Shown here: in pieces, positions 46,417-58,169 of the stretch
Numbering within the stretch: position 1 is the stretch's first letter
Layout of the letters: every line of letters starts with the position of its first letter
NCBI GenBank assembly: GCA_024138025.1
Contig: JAMXBD010000092.1
Span: forward strand, 248,001 to 312,000
Source: Combretum micranthum
Taxonomy: Eukaryota > Streptophyta > Magnoliopsida > Myrtales > Combretaceae
DNA: 64,000 nt
Reading direction: 5' to 3'
Translations under genes and position numbers: made by a program
The notes under the pieces: generated by a model
Seen by the model: the letters and a program-made list of their open reading frames with translations, nothing else
Databases searched by the model: none
What the model was told of the DNA's origin: nothing

Positions 46417-47478
46417 TGTTTTTGGTTTTATTTTATTTTATTCTTTTGAAAGATTTCAAATGCTATAGCATATTCCAAAATCTGTTTCCAGCGTTTCAGG
46501 ATACATTAGAAGAATTATTTATACATTATGCTCAATTCTTTCCCGCATTGATGTGGATGAATTGTTCGGTCGGCCACAAAAGGAGACATATTATAGTGGT
46601 TGACAACTTTCTATTACGATGCTATTTTTATGTTAGTACCACTAAATCAAATGGTGCGATACTAATCCAAATAGAAAGAACCGTGCGAACTTTCACATGA
46701 ATCTATCACTAAAAGAACAAGAAGTTAGGCCACATCTTCAAGTTCTCAAGTTTCAACCAATCCGTCCTTGTTTTTATATTTCATTATCAATCTTCACATT
46801 CTTAACGAGCTAATCATTCTTTTCTCTCCTGCATTGTTTGACAATTTTGGCATATCATCACACTTGTTTGATTGATAGGCTTGGTCTTAATGTGAATGTA
46901 CTTGAACACTCAAGCATATTGTTAGTAGAAATGGGTTTGACTTTGTGAAAAAAAAAAAAGAAAGAGCAATATTAGCACAGCCCATGTCTTCAAGCGGTCC
47001 TATGATGGTAGGCTGTCCTACCAAAACTTTGGTATTTTTGAAGAAAACATTTTTATGACAGGACCATGTGATCCTTCAGGTGAATCAGTCTCCAAGAGAA
47101 TAATAAGCCAGATCATACCTTCAAATTCTCCTCCACTCAATGAGATATGAATTGAAGGCCATAGGAAATCATACGTAACAAGCAAATCATTGTTTCTCTC
47201 GTATATCATTCCGCCATATATGTTGGGGCCTCGGTGCAATCCAGCAAAATGGCAGCTTTAATTAATGCCTACGTTTGTGGTGTTGAGTAGCAAGATAGGA
47301 CCATGTGATCCTTTAGACATTCATGCCTTTAGTCATGAAATCATTGTCTATGTAAGCATAAACCATTCTCATAAGGCAACACAAAGCATTCTAGCCTTAA
47401 TTTGAAATCTTTCCATCTTCAGAGACCTCTAGAACTCCATTTCATTCAAACATCACTATAGTTTTGCAGATCATCATC
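46417..47478 (+). repeat. Upstream region of SAUR-B copy 3
   Basis: Resembles the SAUR upstream DNA at 24480-24800 and 18430-18540: CTAATCATTCTTT, GTAGGCTGTCCTACCAAAA (compare 24266), the CCATATATGTTGGGGCC block and two copies of the CATGTGATCC motif (47064, 47301). No gene lies in it. The CACTA element ends at its left edge. Confidence 0.7.
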
Positions 47479-47716
47479 ATGGCCATTCGTTTACCAGGTA
47501 TTCTGAAATCTAATGTTTCCAAAGGACATGTCACAGTTTATGTTGGAGAGAAACAAAGGAGAAAATATATAGTGCTATTTCATACCTGAATCAGCCACGG
47601 GGGTTGCTTGATAAGGCTGAGGAAGAATTTGGGTTTCATCATTTAACGGGTGGTCTTACTTTTCCCTGAAAAGAAGATAATTCCTTGCTTTAACTTCTCA
47701 GTTAAGAAGATTGTAG
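47479..47716 (+). pseudogene. SAUR pseudogene, subtype B copy 3
   Basis: The ATG and N-terminus are preserved ([20 protein letters not shown]), with Pro of the VPKG motif changed to Ser. A one-base deletion near 47573 (GTGCTATTTCAT against GTGCCTATTTCAT) shifts the frame, a further deletion removes part of the QFQDLL segment near 47600, and TGA at 47667-47669 replaces the conserved Cys codon of the IPCRED motif. Homology runs to the original stop at 47714-47716. It is not functional. Family and function are as for the intact copy at 24812. Confidence 0.88.
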
Positions 47717-48256
47717 GATGTCAAAGACCACATTTTTGCAAGTCTACAATTTTGTATATATATGGCCAAGCATCATTTACACTCGTTTATTTGATTTTGC
47801 TTATTTATTAGTAGAGAAGCTTGTAAATTACTAACAAAGTAAACCTTCTTTTGCATATCGCAATATACATATGGCCTTTTCCAATCGCGATTTACCTTAA
47901 CTATTTTGTACTTATATCACTTCTTTGAAATGTGATATACAAATGTATATCACCTATTAAACACACAATAAACATATGATGTACGATAACTTTGATATCA
48001 GGTCTCAAAATCACAATTTGGATGTAGTAATTTGATAATTATTTTTATGTTGACCTTATTCAAGAAATTAATTTTAATTAGTATCCTAAACAAAAAATTA
48101 TTTTCATATAAGAGGTCATGTTCTATACATTTCCAATCTAAATTTTGATATTAAATAGTTTCCATTTTACTTTATGCACCCCGAACCCTACAAAATTATG
48201 TTAGATAGCTTTTTTTCTTTTTAAATAAGACTATAAATGAATTGTGTTGAGATAAT
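47717..48256. other. SAUR-B3 3' flank and spacer
   Basis: AT-rich, with partial resemblance to the 3' flank at 25058-25200 and no gene seen. ATAAT at 48252-48256 is the left target duplication of the Athila-like element. Confidence 0.55.
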
Positions 48257-49691
48257 TGATAAATGCATTAACACCCTTAATTTTAGTATGATTTGGGATT
48301 TTTCAAGAAATATTTTGAATGAAAATCATCAATATTTGGGCCTTAATTAAATAAATTGTCCATTTCAGGAAATAAAAGACTTATCATGAAGAAATCAAAT
48401 GAAATTGACAAGAAAAAAATCAAGTTTGGTGATTTTCAGTTCAAAATAGCTTGGTATCAAAGTATGTATGGATCAAGAAACCAATAGAAATTGAAACAGC
48501 TTTCTAAACAGCTGTGTTTGGACGCATGTATCAACCCAGAGAAGACATCAGAGAGTGAAACAGGGTGCCAAACAGTACTGTTTTGAACCCTGTATCAAAT
48601 CAGAACAACATCCAGAGAGTGAAACAGCATCCTACAGCTCTGTTTTGGATGGCGTTTCAAACTCCGCGTCTTGATGTTTTCTTTTTAGTATATATATCTT
48701 TTTGGAGAGAGAAAAAGGGAGTTAGTTAGACTTTGTTATACTTACCATATACGTTTTTCTTCTATTTGGAGAGACTTCTTCTTTTGGAAAACACAAGTAA
48801 CGAAGATTCAAGTGAAGATTACATTGAAATTGAAGATCTGAATTCTGGAATTGAATTTCAATCTTTTACAGGTTGTAATCATGATTTCTTTTTCTCATAT
48901 TGAAATTCAATTGATTCTTATCATGTTGATGGAGGAGTAGATCATAGATCTAGATCTTGTTCAAATTTAATTTTCATCATGTATTGAGATCTGGAAATTA
49001 ATGAATTCTTGTTGATGTCTTATATTCAATTTGCATGATTCTTTATCGTTCTTCAGATTTGTATATTCGGAGTACAAGTTTGATTTTGATTTCATTTAAG
49101 TCAATGAGAAATTACTTTCATGAATAGATCTATGCAATTTGAAGAGATTTGATTGTGATAGAGATAGGTTACAAGAATCTTCCGTAATTTTCTATTTTTA
49201 TGAGTTCTTGATCTTCATGCAATTTTAGATTGTAATTAGTTAAGGAGAGATCCTAATTAATCAATCTAAGATTAGATAAGTTGATATATCGAGAGGATTA
49301 TTGATTTGTATAAGGAACTCAATGTATAAGATTTCAACAAGATAATCTTTAGTGTTCTATGATTACATGATGAAATTATAGAAGAACAAGATCTAGGTCG
49401 TTGTTATAATTGACTGTTAAATCTTTTGATTTCTAAGTGATTGTGATTCCTTCTTATTTTTTAGATTGTAATTTTTTTTTTTTTAGCATTTAGTGTTAAA
49501 TCAATCACCTCTTTTAATCTGGCTAAATAGTAGAAATATAGTGATTACTAGTACTTATTCCTTCCTCGTGGACGACTCCGATCTAAACACTATACTACGA
49601 GTTGATAGGTTCACTGCCTATTGTCTTTCGTAGAAGTTTAAGAAAGGATTTTACAAATTTAAACTACGATTGGCAAGGAAAATCACCATCA
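48257..49691 (+). repeat. 5' LTR of the Athila-like element
   Basis: 1435 bp. U3 contains three GAAACAG...CTGTTT modules (48492-48660) and a TATA box (TATATATAT, about 48689-48697), which places transcription start near 48720. Compared with the 3' LTR it has a run of 1-3 base deletions between about 49015 and 49450. Confidence 0.95.
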
Positions 49692-49924
49692 AAGTTTTGG
49701 CCGTTGCCAACGGGGATTAGGAGTAATATTAGGAAAGCTCTATATCTACTAGTTTAGTTTTGTTGTGTTAATTGAGTGATCTATCCTATTTTGTTGTTTT
49801 GTGCAGTGTATGACCCGAGTCAAGGGACGTAACTTGTTGAAATTTATTCCGATCCGGAAAAGATTATTCTCAAGTATCGGAAGAAGAACAAAGACTTAGC
49901 TGAATCATCTTCTTCAATAGCAAT

Positions 49925-51664
49925 ATGGCTGATCCAGTTGAAAATAGAGGACATGAATTTCAACAGGACAACTTCAATCTTCATCATGTACCAAGGACTA
50001 ATTCTGATTTTGCAAGACCAGCATTGACGGGGGCTAATTCTAGTATTGTTCGTCCTCGGGTTGAGGCGAATAATTTTGAGCTAAAGCCAGCGATTATTCA
50101 AATGGTGCAACAATATGCACAATTTGATGGACTCCAAGACGAAGATCCTAACACTCATATCCAAGCTTTCCTTGAGATTTGTGATACTTTCAAGTTCAAC
50201 GGAGTGAGTGATGATGCTGTGAGACTTCGACTTTTCCCATTTTCTTTGAGAGGAAAAGCAAAGCAGTGGTTACATTCTTTGCCTATAAATTCAATTACCA
50301 CTTGGCAAGATCTCATTAAGAAATTTTTGGATAAATTTTTCCCTCCTTCCAAGACAGCTAAGTTCCGTGCTGAGATTCAATCATATCATCAAATGGATAT
50401 GGAGACTTTATATGAGACATGGGAGAGATTCAAGGAATCTATGCGACGATGTCCACATCATGGTATTCCAGAATGGTTGCAAGTCCAAATTTTTTATAAT
50501 GGACTCAACTATCAAACAAGACAAATGATTGATGCCGCAGCTGGTGGTACTCTCAATCATAAGACTCCTGAAGAGAGTTTGAAACTTTTTGAAGACATGG
50601 CCACAAACAATTATGAATGGTCACACACTAGGAGTCGGGACAAGAAACCAGCTGGTATGTTGAATGTGGATATGGCTACCACCATTATGTCCAAGGTAGA
50701 GTCTCTTTCAAAGAAAATTGATGGTTTATCTTTTTCACAACAGCAACAACTTGCTTATGTTGAACCATCTAGTGGTGAGGAGTCATTTGTTGAGCAAGTA
50801 GATTATTTGGGGAATCCCATCCGGGCTCAAAATAATCCATACAGCAATACCTATAACCCGGGATGGCGAAATCATCCAAATTTTTCTTGGAATAATAATA
50901 ACAATAATGTGCAGGGGTTAATTCTAATCCGAATTCCAATTTTCCACCTGGTTTTCAAAAGCAACAAGCTCAAGGTTCTAGCTCTCAACTGGAAAATATG
51001 ATGATGAAGTTCATTAAAGATTCTGATGAAAGGCAAAAATCTTTGGATTTGATCATAAAGAATCAAGAGACCACTTTGAGAAATCATGGAGCTTCAATTC
51101 ATAATTTGGAAACTCAAGTGGGCCAGCTAGCAAAAATGTTGTCTGAGAGACAAGGTTTTCTTCCAAGTAACACTGAAATTAATCCAAGAGAACATGTGAA
51201 AGCTATTACTCTTCGAAGTGGAAAGGAAGTAAAATCTGGAATTCAAGAAAAGAAAGTCAATGAAGAGAACAAATCAACTTCTGAATCAGATTTGTTGCAA
51301 AATGAAGAAAAACAAAATGAAATTTCAGTTGAAGAGAAACCAAAGACAGTTTCAATTCCAGAATATAAACCTCCAATTCCATATCCTTCAAGGCTCAAGA
51401 AAAATTTAGTTGATGAGCATTATGGAAAATTTTGGAGATTTTTAAACAGCTCCATCAACCTTCCTTTGGTTGATGCTCTTTCTCAAATGCCTAGATATGC
51501 AAAATTTTTAAAGGAGCTTCTAACAAACAAGCGGAAACTTGAAGAGATATCCACTGTTACTTTGGGAGGAGAATGTTCAGCGGTGATTCAAAATAAGCTT
51601 CCCAAAAAGCTCAAAGATCCTGGAAGTTTCATAATTCCTTGTTTGATTGGGAATTTGGCTGAAG
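49925..51664 (+). pseudogene. Athila-like gag, one frameshift
   Basis: The ATG at 49925 opens MADPVENRGHEFQQ. The retrotransposon gag domain is clear (residues ~60-190: ELKPAIIQMVQQYAQFDGL, DPNTHIQAFLEICDTF, LRLFPFSLRGKAKQWL, FLDKFFPPSKTAKFR). An Asn-rich linker follows. In the GGGG run at 50914-50917 one base appears missing, since the other frame then continues SSSQLENMMMKF and THIHN-type coiled coil (50998 on), with LETQVGQLAKMLSERQGFLP and ITLRSGKEV, all normal for Athila gag. Gag forms the virus-like particle that packages element RNA. It would continue straight into protease and RT if the indels are repaired or are sequencing errors. Confidence 0.88.
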
Positions 51665-52640
51665 AAAAGCACTAGCTGATTTGGGAGCTAGTATTAATTT
51701 GATGCCATATCAAATGTACAAGAAATTGGGTTTAGGAGAACCCAAGCCAACAAGAATGAGTCTACAATTGGCTGATCGGTCGGTGAAAATTCCTAGAGGA
51801 GTTGTGGAGGATGTCCTTGTAAAGGTACAAGATTTTATCTTTCCTGTTGATTTTGTTATCCTTGATATAGAAGCAAATGTTGACATTCCTCTTATTTTGG
51901 GTAGACTTTCTTAGCTACTACTAGAGCTATAATTGATGTTGATGATGGAAAGTTGGTGCTTAGAGTTGGGAATGAAGAAGTGGTTGTGAAAATGTCTGAG
52001 GTTTTAAAACAAGGTTTGCATCAAGATGATACTTGTTTTGCTATTGATTATCTTGATCTGGCTGTGGTTGATGCAATTCCTGAATTGTTGTGTAATGATT
52101 TATTAGCTCTTTGTTTGATGAATGGGAAACAAGAGACTAATTCTGAATTACAATCATTTGTTCAAAAGTTTGATAATCATTTGGAGTTTAAGAAAGAAGG
52201 GGTTTATGAAAAGATTGATAATTCTGTTCTTCAACTTTCTAAGCCTTCAATAGAAGATCCACCGGAGTTAGAATTGAAACAACTTCCTGATTATCTTCAA
52301 TATGCTTTTCTAGAAAAAGATTCTAAACTTCCAGTGATAATATCTTCTAATCTTAGTGAAGAACAGAAAGATAAACTTCTTTTGGTTCTTGGTCAACATA
52401 AGAAGGCTATTGCTTGGAAAATTGCGGATATTAAAGGAATCAGTCCTTCTTTTTGTACTCATAAAATTCTCATGGAGGATTGTTTTAAACCCGTAGTTCA
52501 GTCACAACGAAGATTAAATCCAAACATGAGGGATGTAGTCAAGAAAGAGATTATTAAGCTCTTGGATGCGGGTATGATTTACCCAATTTCTGATAGTGAA
52601 TGGGTGAGCCCTGTGCAAGTTGTACCAAAAAAGGTGGTAT
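51665..52640 (+). pseudogene. Athila-like protease and pre-RT region
   Basis: After a one-base loss in the A-run at 51665-51668, the protease core reads ALADLGASINLMPYQMYKKL, with DLGAS in place of the usual DSGA, as is common in Athila/Tat, then VDFVILDIE and IPLILGR. Another one-base loss near 51906 precedes LATTRAIIDVDDGKLVLRVG. The following pre-RT linker (to 52640) ends with FKPVVQSQRRLNPNMRDVVK and IYPISDSEWVSPVQVVPKK, the start of RT. Protease releases the mature gag and pol proteins. Confidence 0.85.
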
Positions 52641-53493
52641 GACTGTTGTACCAAATGAAAAAAATGAGCTTATTCCAATGAGGACAGTCACGGGCTGGAG
52701 AGTATGTATAGACTACCGCAAATTGAATGATGCAACAAGGAAGGATCATTTTCCTCTTCCATTTATTGATCAAATGCTTGAAAGGTTGGCAGGGCATGCT
52801 TTCTATTGTTTCTTGGATGGGATGTCTGGGTATTTTCAGATTCCAATTGCACCGGAAGATCAAGAGAAAACGACGTTTACATGTCCATTTGGCACTTTTG
52901 CTTATCGTCGTATGCCTTTTGGTTTGTGCAATGCCCCAGCCACTTTTCAAAGATGTATGATGGCTATTTTTGAAGACATGGTTGGAGAGAGTATGGAAGT
53001 TTATATGGATGATTTTTCCGTTTTTGGAAATACTTTTGATACTTGTCTTCATCATTTGGAATTAGTGTTGCAGCGTTGTGAGGACACTAATCTGGTTTTA
53101 AATTGGGAAAAATGTCACTTTATGACTCAAGAAGGTATTGTCCTTGGTCATAAAATTTCAAAGAAAGGCATTGAAGTTGATGATGCGAAAGTAGAAGTGA
53201 TTTCCAAACTTCCCCACTACTTCAGTCAAGGCAATCAGAAGTTTTTTAGGTCATGCGGGTTTTTATCGTCGATTTATTCAGATTTTTCTAAAATTGCAAG
53301 GCCTATGACAAAACTTCTGGAGAAAGATACACCTTTTGAGTTCAATCAAGATTGTCTTAAAGCTTTTGAAACTCTCAAACATAAGCTTATTACTGCTCCA
53401 ATTATGGTCACACCAGATTGGAATCTTCCATTTGAGATAATGTGTGATGCAAGTGATTCCGCATTAGGTGTGTTTTGGGTCAAGGAGAGATAA
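52600..53493 (+). pseudogene. Athila-like reverse transcriptase
   Basis: RT blocks are in order: WRVCIDYRKLNDATRKDHFP, LPFIDQMLERLAG, FYCFLDGMSGYFQI, PFGTFAYRRMPFGLCNAPAT, and the catalytic VYMDDFSVFG, with both aspartates present and the FSVFG variant typical of Athila. The thumb and connection region follow (HFMTQEGIVLGHKISKKGIE). A one-base loss in the A-run 52627-52632 separates it from the upstream frame, and two near 53470 and 53482 from RNase H. The catalytic residues are all intact. Confidence 0.9.
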
Positions 53494-53942
53494 ATACTTT
53501 CGACCTATTTATTATGCAAGCAAGACTCTCACTTCTACTCAAGCAAATTATTCAACAACTGAAAAGGAGTTGTTGGCGGTTGTCTTTGCTTTTGACAAAT
53601 TCCGATCTTATCTTCTGTTATCCAAGGTTATTGTCTATACAGACCACTCCGCTTTGAAGTTCTTGTTGACAAAGCAAGATGCAAAACCAAGGCTTATTAG
53701 ATGGATTTTGCTTCTTCAAGAGTTTGACCTTGAAATAACGAAAAGAAGGAGCTGAAAATTTGGCAGCGGATCATTTGTCAAGACTTGAGAATCCATCTGC
53801 GAAGGATTTGAATGATGTTGACATCAATGACAATTTTCCAGAGGAACAATTATTTGTCATTTCTATATCAAGGAATCTAGTATACCTTGGTTTGCTGACA
53901 TTGCGAATTATTTGGTGGCACGAATTTTACCTGATGATCTGA
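53468..53942 (+). pseudogene. Athila-like RNase H and linker to integrase
   Basis: RNase H shows [59 protein letters not shown] and [11 protein letters not shown]. After a shift near 53740 the next frame reads NLAADHLSRLENPSAKD, the normal end of the domain. A further frame change near 53865 precedes [18 protein letters not shown]. It removes RNA from the hybrid during cDNA synthesis. Confidence 0.87.
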
Positions 53943-54034
53943 ACCGGAATCAAAAGAAGAAATTCTTTGCTGATTTGAAGCATTATTTTTGGGAAGATCC
54001 TTATCTTTTCCGAATTTGTGCAGATCAAGTGATT

Positions 54035-55172
54035 AGAAGGTGTGTTTCCTGATGAAGGATGGCAAATTTTATTTCATTGTCATACAGGACCAACTGGAGG
54101 CCATTATAATGCCAATAGAACTGCTCATAAGGTTTTGGAATCCGGATTTTATTGGCCTTCATTGTTCAAGGATGCTCAAAAATTTGTAGCTCAATGTGAC
54201 AGGTGTCAGCGGGTTGGTAATATTTCTAAAAGGAATGAAATGCCTCAGCAATATATTTTAGAGTGTGAAGTTTTTGATGTTTGGGGTATTGATTTTATGG
54301 GACCATTTCCCCCATCCTTTGGTCAAAAATATATTCTTGTTGCAGTGGATTATGTATCCAAATGGGTTGAAGCTCAGGCTCTTCCAACCAATGATGCAAG
54401 GGTAGTAGTTAAATTTTTAAAGAAACTCTTTTCTCGATTCGGAGCTCCTAAAGCACTTATAAGTGACAGAGGAACACATTTTTGTAATAGTCAACTTGAC
54501 AAAGTGCTTAAGAGATACGGAGTCACTCATCGACTTGCTACTCCATATCATCCACAATCGAGTGGTCAAGTGGAAGTTTCAAATAGGGAGCTTAAAAGAA
54601 TTTTGGAAAAGACAGTGTCTCATCATAGAAGGGATTGGGCTGAAAAGTTAGATGATGCTTTGTGGGCATATCGAACAGCTTATAAAACTCCCTTAGACAC
54701 TACACCATATCGTTTGGTTTATGGAAAAGCTTGTCACCTTCCAGTTGAGCTTGAACATAAAGCTTATTGGGCATTAAGAACAATGAGGTTAGATCTTGAG
54801 AAAGCAGGTGCAAAACGGAAGTTGCAATTGAATGAGTTGGATGAATGGAGACTTATTGCATATGACAACTCATGCATTTACAAGGAGAAAATGAAACAAT
54901 ATCATGATGCGAGAATCTCACATCAGAAGCACTTCAAAGAAGGTGATCTTGTTCTACTCTTCAACTCCAGATTGAAGTTGTTTCCTGGGAAGCTTCGATC
55001 TAGATGGTCTGGACCATTTCGAGTAAGACAAGTTTTTCCTTATGGAACAATAGAGCTTGAACATCCAGATAAAGGTACATTTAAAGTTAATGGTCAAAGG
55101 TTAAAGCTCTATTTGGGTGATCAAAAGATTTTTGAAGAAAAAGAGGATCTGAAACTCATTATTTTTGGATAA
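54035..55172 (+). CDS. Athila-like integrase, long intact segment
   Basis: A 376-codon uninterrupted stretch begins just after one extra T near 54046-54048. The zinc finger reads [20 protein letters not shown] with CDRCQR (HHCC). The catalytic core has all three acidic residues: [23 protein letters not shown] and [16 protein letters not shown]. The C-terminal part contains [19 protein letters not shown] and [12 protein letters not shown], the GPY/F module of Gypsy integrases. No chromodomain follows, as expected for Athila. It inserts the cDNA in the host genome. Confidence 0.9.
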
Positions 55173-56867
55173 TTTTTGCCATTTCTTTGAGTCGAGCTAA
55201 CGACGTTAAACAAAAGCGCTTCTTGGGAGGCAACCCAAGTCTAACTTTTGTTTTCTTTTCTTTGTGCTTTTTGTTAGTTTAGCTAAGTTTAGAGTTTGAG
55301 TTTTTTTTTTTTTTTTGATGAGTTTCTTTTGCAGGAGGAGCTATTTTTGGAACATTTGGATCATGTCAAAACGGAGAAAATTTGTTAAAATTTTTAATAA
55401 AAATTTCAAACAGCTCTGTTTGGTATCATGTTTCACTTTCTGGGGGTTTGTTTCAACAAATTTCAAGTTGAAACACTGATATAAACACCCTGTTTGGAAT
55501 GTTGTATCAATTGAAACAGGATCCTAAACACCCTGTATGGAAACCTGTTTGAGCCCAGCAAAATTGAAATACAAGACAGTAAGTGAAACAGGATTTAAAA
55601 CAGAGCCGTTTCAATGTTTTACCCATATACGCTTTGATCCGAGAGTGAAACGGTTTGCGAAACAGATCCGTTTCGAATTTCTTTGATATTATATTGCGAC
55701 CAGGACATGAAACGCACGGCCAAACAGTAACGTTTCAAAGTTATTTACATTTCCAATTCTGCTCAGACGGCGAAATGGTGTAGGATACAGGTCCGTTTCC
55801 GCCCAGAATTTCATTTCCAAATTTGAACCGAGAGTGAAACGGCCATCCAAACAGTACTGTTTCTTCGTGCGCTACATTTCATGTCTGTATTGGAATTGTT
55901 TTTTTTTTTTTCCATTTCGCAAGCTGCCTTCTTTTCACGATTATTTTTTTCCATTTCGCAAGCACGGTTTCTGCGTGCGCTCTATTTCAAATCAACGCAG
56001 GATTTGTTTTGTTTTTCTTTTTCATTTCAAGCGCTGCATTCTTTTCACGTTATTTTTTTTTCTTTTCTCTTTCAATATCCATTTTTCGCGAACTTAATTT
56101 GTCCATGATTCATCCATAAAACTCATTCCAAGAATCCATTTCAGGTATGTTTCTAACTTGCTTTTCTTGATTCAAACTTCTAAAACTTCATTCACTTGAT
56201 TAGAATTTTAGGGTTTATGAGTATTTTCATTTCCTTGCTGATTTTTGCTGTGTTTGGGGATTATTTCGAGTTTTTGAACTTGCATTGATTTTGTTTACTC
56301 TTTGTCTATCATTTGGATACATCAATTTGTATTTTCCCCAATGTAGTTTGTTCAAGGAAGTTAGGAGCTGCATATGAATGAGTTGTTTGGTTGGATTTTA
56401 TTCAAAATTGTGATACCACATTTTGTTGCAAGGCCCAAGCGAAGTTTTCTTTCGATTTTTTTTTAATGAATCCAATTGTTTAATTGGAATTATTGGTGAT
56501 TGTAGTCTGTATGGAATGTTTTGGAACTGTCAAAATTTTGGTTTAGTGATTTCTATACTAAACTGTTGAACCATGGTTGCTGATTAGTCCAGATGATGAT
56601 TTTGCTTTGCACACTTTCTTCTGATGATACTTGGTTGATTGTCTCTGTTGAGATAAATGGATTTGATTCTTGTTTGGACAATGAGTTGTTGATTATCCTT
56701 TGTGAAGATTGGTTCATTTCTAATTGAAAATTGGATATCTGCATTTGTGCTTATAAAGTTCTTTTACCCTTGTGTTCCTTTGGGGCTTGTGTAATTGAAA
56801 TGATGAAATTGTTATTAATGCCTATCTTTTCATTTGATAACTGTGAACTTTTCAGGATATATTTTAG
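55173..56867 (+). other. pol-ORF3 intergenic region with repeated GAAACAG modules
   Basis: A 1.7 kb non-coding region separates pol from the third ORF. It holds a short hairpin (55222-55239), at least seven GAAAC-G/CTGTTT modules (55405-55871), pyrimidine-rich DNA (55890-56090) and candidate splice signals. In Athila elements the third ORF is thought to be expressed from a spliced or subgenomic RNA, so leader, promoter or splice acceptor functions could sit here. That is inference. Confidence 0.6.
55222..55239 (+). other. Conserved-looking hairpin after pol
   Basis: CTTGGG AGGCAA CCCAAG forms a perfect 6-bp stem with a 6-base loop, just after the pol stop in the context AGCGCTTCTTGGGAGG. I recall this GGAGGCAACCC block as recurrent in Athila elements, which would imply selection on the RNA or DNA structure. 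Confidence 0.6.
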
Positions 56868-58169
56868 ATGGGAAAGAAGGCCTTAGCTCCAAGGAAACGT
56901 CCTAAATTTACTGGTGCTGGATCCAGTGGTTCATCTAGACCACCTCCGAGTTTGAATGAAGAACATCGACACCAGTTTAGAGATTTGGTTCATAAGAAGA
57001 CTTTCAAACCAAATGCATGTTTGGATTGGGATGTGATCGGGAAATATGGTTTAACCAGCGATTTTCAATAGTTACTAGCAGATCCAGCTTGGGAAAATTT
57101 GTTTTCAATTAACTAAAACACATATAGAGGAGTAACTTTGGAAGTCTTGTCATCTTTTAAGATCACATTTCCTCATCCAATACTTGGTTTGTTTAATCAG
57201 GTGTCCTTTTCTGCTTTTGGAAAGTATTATGATATGACTATGCATCAGTTTTGTGGATATACAGGACTTTATTCTGAGGAAGAACTTCAGTCGGACGAAT
57301 TTCAAGCTCTACCATCTACTTGGCCAACCCATTTGACTCAAAATGAGTTCTGGAGGTCAGTTGCCTCTACAGCACCTTATAATTCTTCTGAATCTCGAGG
57401 TACTCATTTTCATAAAATCAGTCATCGCATTCTTCATTGGCTTTTGGTTCACACATTAAATGGTCGAGTCCATAGTACTAGTGTTGTCACTCAGCCAGAC
57501 TTGTTGGCAATGTTGAGTATAATTAATGGATTTAGAATGAATGTGGCTATTTTACTAGCCTTTGCTATTCGTCATCAAGCTCAGGTAAAAGTTCTCGGTG
57601 TTTATTGTGGTGATTATATTACTCGGATTTTGAAGAATATGAATATTTTTCCTACTGAGGAACCTGCAGATTTAGTTGTTTCATCTTTTCACATGACAAC
57701 TCGTGTTTTTCAACATTGGGGTATTCGGAACGCTTCTAGCAAAGAGAAAGATACTACTCCACCTATTTCTACACCAGGGGATACACAAGGGTTAGAAATC
57801 AAGAGTTTAAGTGTAGATATTCAGATTCTTCAACACCAGCAGCGAAAGATTTTGAAGATGCAACGGTTCTTGGTTGCCAGTTTAAAAGCAATTGGTGATA
57901 CATTGAAGATAAAACTTCCTTATTGCCTTAGTAGTTCTAGTAGTGAAGCTGATGATCAAGATAGGACTATTGATATTCCTGCTGAGGATCTTTCGACAGG
58001 TGTTGAAACAAATATTGATTCGGAATATATTGCTGATGATTATCAAGAAGAAGCGGGAGGGATTGAGATTATTGAACGGGGATCACTTCCAGATGATGCG
58101 AGCACAGATATTCCAATGACATCTACAAAGAAGGATACTGCACCACATTCTGATAAAGGGGATATCTAA
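56868..58169 (+). pseudogene. Athila third ORF (env-position, ATHILA ORF-1 family)
   Basis: The ATG at 56868 follows a non-coding leader. The 67-codon first part (MGKKALAPRKRPKFTGAGSS) ends in TAG at 57069-57071, and a second stop TAA lies near 57113. The frame then continues uninterrupted from 57138 to 58169: LGLFNQVSFSAFGKYYDMTM, RILHWLLVHTLNGR, NGFRMNVAILLAFAIRHQAQ, an acidic tail. It matches the plant-specific ORF found in the envelope position of Athila elements. I see no clear signal peptide or transmembrane anchor here. Both stops can be explained by C-to-T change of Gln codons. Its biochemical role is not established. Confidence 0.82.

Noticed and set aside
52579..53055. 158-codon minus-strand frame
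   Set aside because: Antisense to the Athila reverse transcriptase core.
55405..55871. CRISPR-like array in the GAAACAG repeat region
   Set aside because: The repeats are imperfect, of uneven spacing and inside a plant retroelement. No Cas genes exist in this eukaryotic window.
55834..56108. Phe-rich plus-strand frames after the module array
   Set aside because: They reflect the T-rich leader before ORF3, with low complexity and no homologous family.
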